From contig JANMWN010000228.1 in assembly GCA_031394045.1 (NCBI GenBank), positions 1 through 7,407 on the forward strand: 7,407 nt of DNA. Direction: 5' to 3'. This DNA comes from JANYIP01 sp031394045 (lineage in GTDB: Bacteria; Actinomycetota; Actinomycetes; Prado026). The translations under genes and the position numbers were made by a program. The notes beneath the pieces are model-generated. The model had not been told where the DNA came from and searched no databases. It saw only the letters and a program-made list of their open reading frames with translations. This document shows positions 7,079-7,407 of this stretch, one piece after another (position 1 is the first letter of the stretch; each line of letters opens with the position of its first letter).

Positions 7079-7148
7079 CGATCACCACTTGGGCGGACTC
7101 CCGAGACCTCGTCGGTGCGCTTCTGGGGTTTGCTCGGGCCTGCCCGCT

Positions 7149-7178
7149 TTGACCCCCTGGCGACTCCCCGGGTACTCT
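7149..7178 (+). promoter_or_regulatory. Predicted sigma-70-type promoter for rplM
   Basis: TTGACC (7149-7154) matches a -35 box and TACTCT (7173-7178) a -10 box, with an 18-nt spacer. Transcription would start near 7184-7187, giving a leader of roughly 130 nt before rplM. It is the best-looking vegetative promoter in the window and fits a high-demand ribosomal-protein operon. Confidence 0.6.
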
Positions 7179-7204
7179 GACGAGTCGTTGTGCCGCGCGG
7201 TGAC

Positions 7205-7224
7205 CCCTCGAAAGGTTCGATGGG
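7205..7224 (+). promoter_or_regulatory. Hairpin in the rplM 5' leader
   Basis: TCGAA (7208-7212) pairs with TTCGA (7216-7220) around the loop AGG. The flanking CCC (7205-7207) can pair with GGG (7222-7224) across a single bulged T, giving an 8-bp stem. It would lie about 20 nt into the predicted rplM transcript. Ribosomal-protein leaders in other bacteria can bind their own product; whether this one does is speculation. Confidence 0.4.
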
Positions 7225-7317
7225 CTGCTGAGCGCGCCGCGACCGTACTTCCCCCGCATGTCCGCGCCCCCACTCGGGACCGCGTCAAGATTCGCAGCGA
7301 CCAGAAGGCCTACGACC

Positions 7318-7407
7318 GTGCGCACGTTCAGCCCCAAGCCCAGCGACGTCGACCGTCAGTGGTACATCATCGACGCGTCTGATGTCGTCCTCGGCCGTCT
7401 GGCCACC
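7318..7407 (+). CDS. rplM: 50S ribosomal protein L13, 3'-truncated by window edge
   Basis: L13 is an early-assembly large-subunit protein. The frame from GTG 7318 reads VRTFSPKPSDVDRQWYIIDA then SDVVLGRLAT, matching the L13 N-terminus (the W-[YH]-[IV]-[IV]-D-A-x-D-x-x-L-G-R-L-A motif), and is open to the last base. A Shine-Dalgarno AGAAGG (7303-7308) stands 9 nt upstream. About 30 of the usual 145-150 codons are visible. rpsI normally follows outside the window. Confidence 0.96.
   Translation, partial: MRTFSPKPSDVDRQWYIIDASDVVLGRLAT

Larger units (their letters stand above)
6971..7317. other. 347-nt non-coding stretch before rplM
   Basis: This gap between the ABC-F stop and the rplM start has no convincing gene. 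In order it holds a short direct repeat (6976-6997), a 36-nt imperfect palindrome (7043-7078), a sigma-70-like promoter (7149-7178), a leader hairpin (7205-7224) and the rplM ribosome-binding site AGAAGG (7303-7308). Base composition is less G/C-biased than in the flanking genes. Confidence 0.8.

Noticed and set aside
7135..7146. Short GC inverted repeat CGGG-CCTG-CCCG as a terminator before rplM
   Set aside because: The stem is only 4 bp and sits directly against the predicted -35 box; too weak to call.
7089..7382. 97-codon plus-strand frame running from the intergenic region into rplM
   Set aside because: It crosses the predicted promoter and leader and overlaps the rplM start out of frame; it has no recognisable domain or ribosome-binding site.

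Overview
The window is high-GC DNA (roughly 70% by eye, strong G/C bias at third codon positions). It carries the rpoA-rplQ-truA ... rplM order that is typical of actinobacterial ribosomal-protein loci. Several details point to an actinobacterium of the Nocardioides/Propionibacteriales type: a long C-terminal extension on L17 that ends in a small Gly-Asn/Tyr-His/Trp-Phe domain, an acidic RpoA tail, and an ABC-F protein with the DEPDNYLD motif. The lineage is an inference from gene content and style, not a measured placement. All credible genes are on the + strand.

Layout: (1) 2-805, the 3' three quarters of rpoA, with a perfect 9-bp inverted repeat straddling its stop codon. (2) 856-1710, rplQ (L17), with a roughly 165-residue extension, a C-terminal domain and a six-copy hexanucleotide repeat near its 3' end. 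(3) truA (tRNA pseudouridine synthase), ending at 2605, whose start is ambiguous and may overlap rplQ. (4) 2615-3553, a solitary carbamate kinase gene 9 nt after truA, again with an inverted repeat over its stop codon. (5) 3554-3746, an intergenic stretch holding a 10-bp tandem array. (6) 3747-4376, a secreted protein with a Gly-rich segment and a DUF5666-like beta domain. (7) a perfect 19-bp palindrome at 4441-4459, then an inositol-monophosphatase/histidinol-phosphatase family gene whose 5' end looks disturbed. (8) 5363-6970, an ABC-F ribosome-associated ATPase whose Shine-Dalgarno lies in a 6-bp hairpin. (9) 6971-7317, a non-coding stretch with a 36-nt imperfect palindrome, a good sigma-70-like promoter and a leader hairpin. 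(10) 7318 to the window end, the first 30 codons of rplM (L13).

The two flanks are core transcription and translation genes (RNA polymerase alpha, L17, tRNA modification, L13). The four genes between truA and rplM (carbamate kinase, secreted protein, phosphatase, ABC-F) share no obvious pathway and look like accessory genes lodged in a conserved locus. The ABC-F protein is the one with a plausible link to the ribosome. I saw no tRNA, rRNA, CRISPR, transposase or phage genes. I did not find a convincing novel multi-gene system. The most interesting signals are the L17 extension, the possible broken start of the phosphatase gene, and several clean palindromes and tandem repeats between genes.
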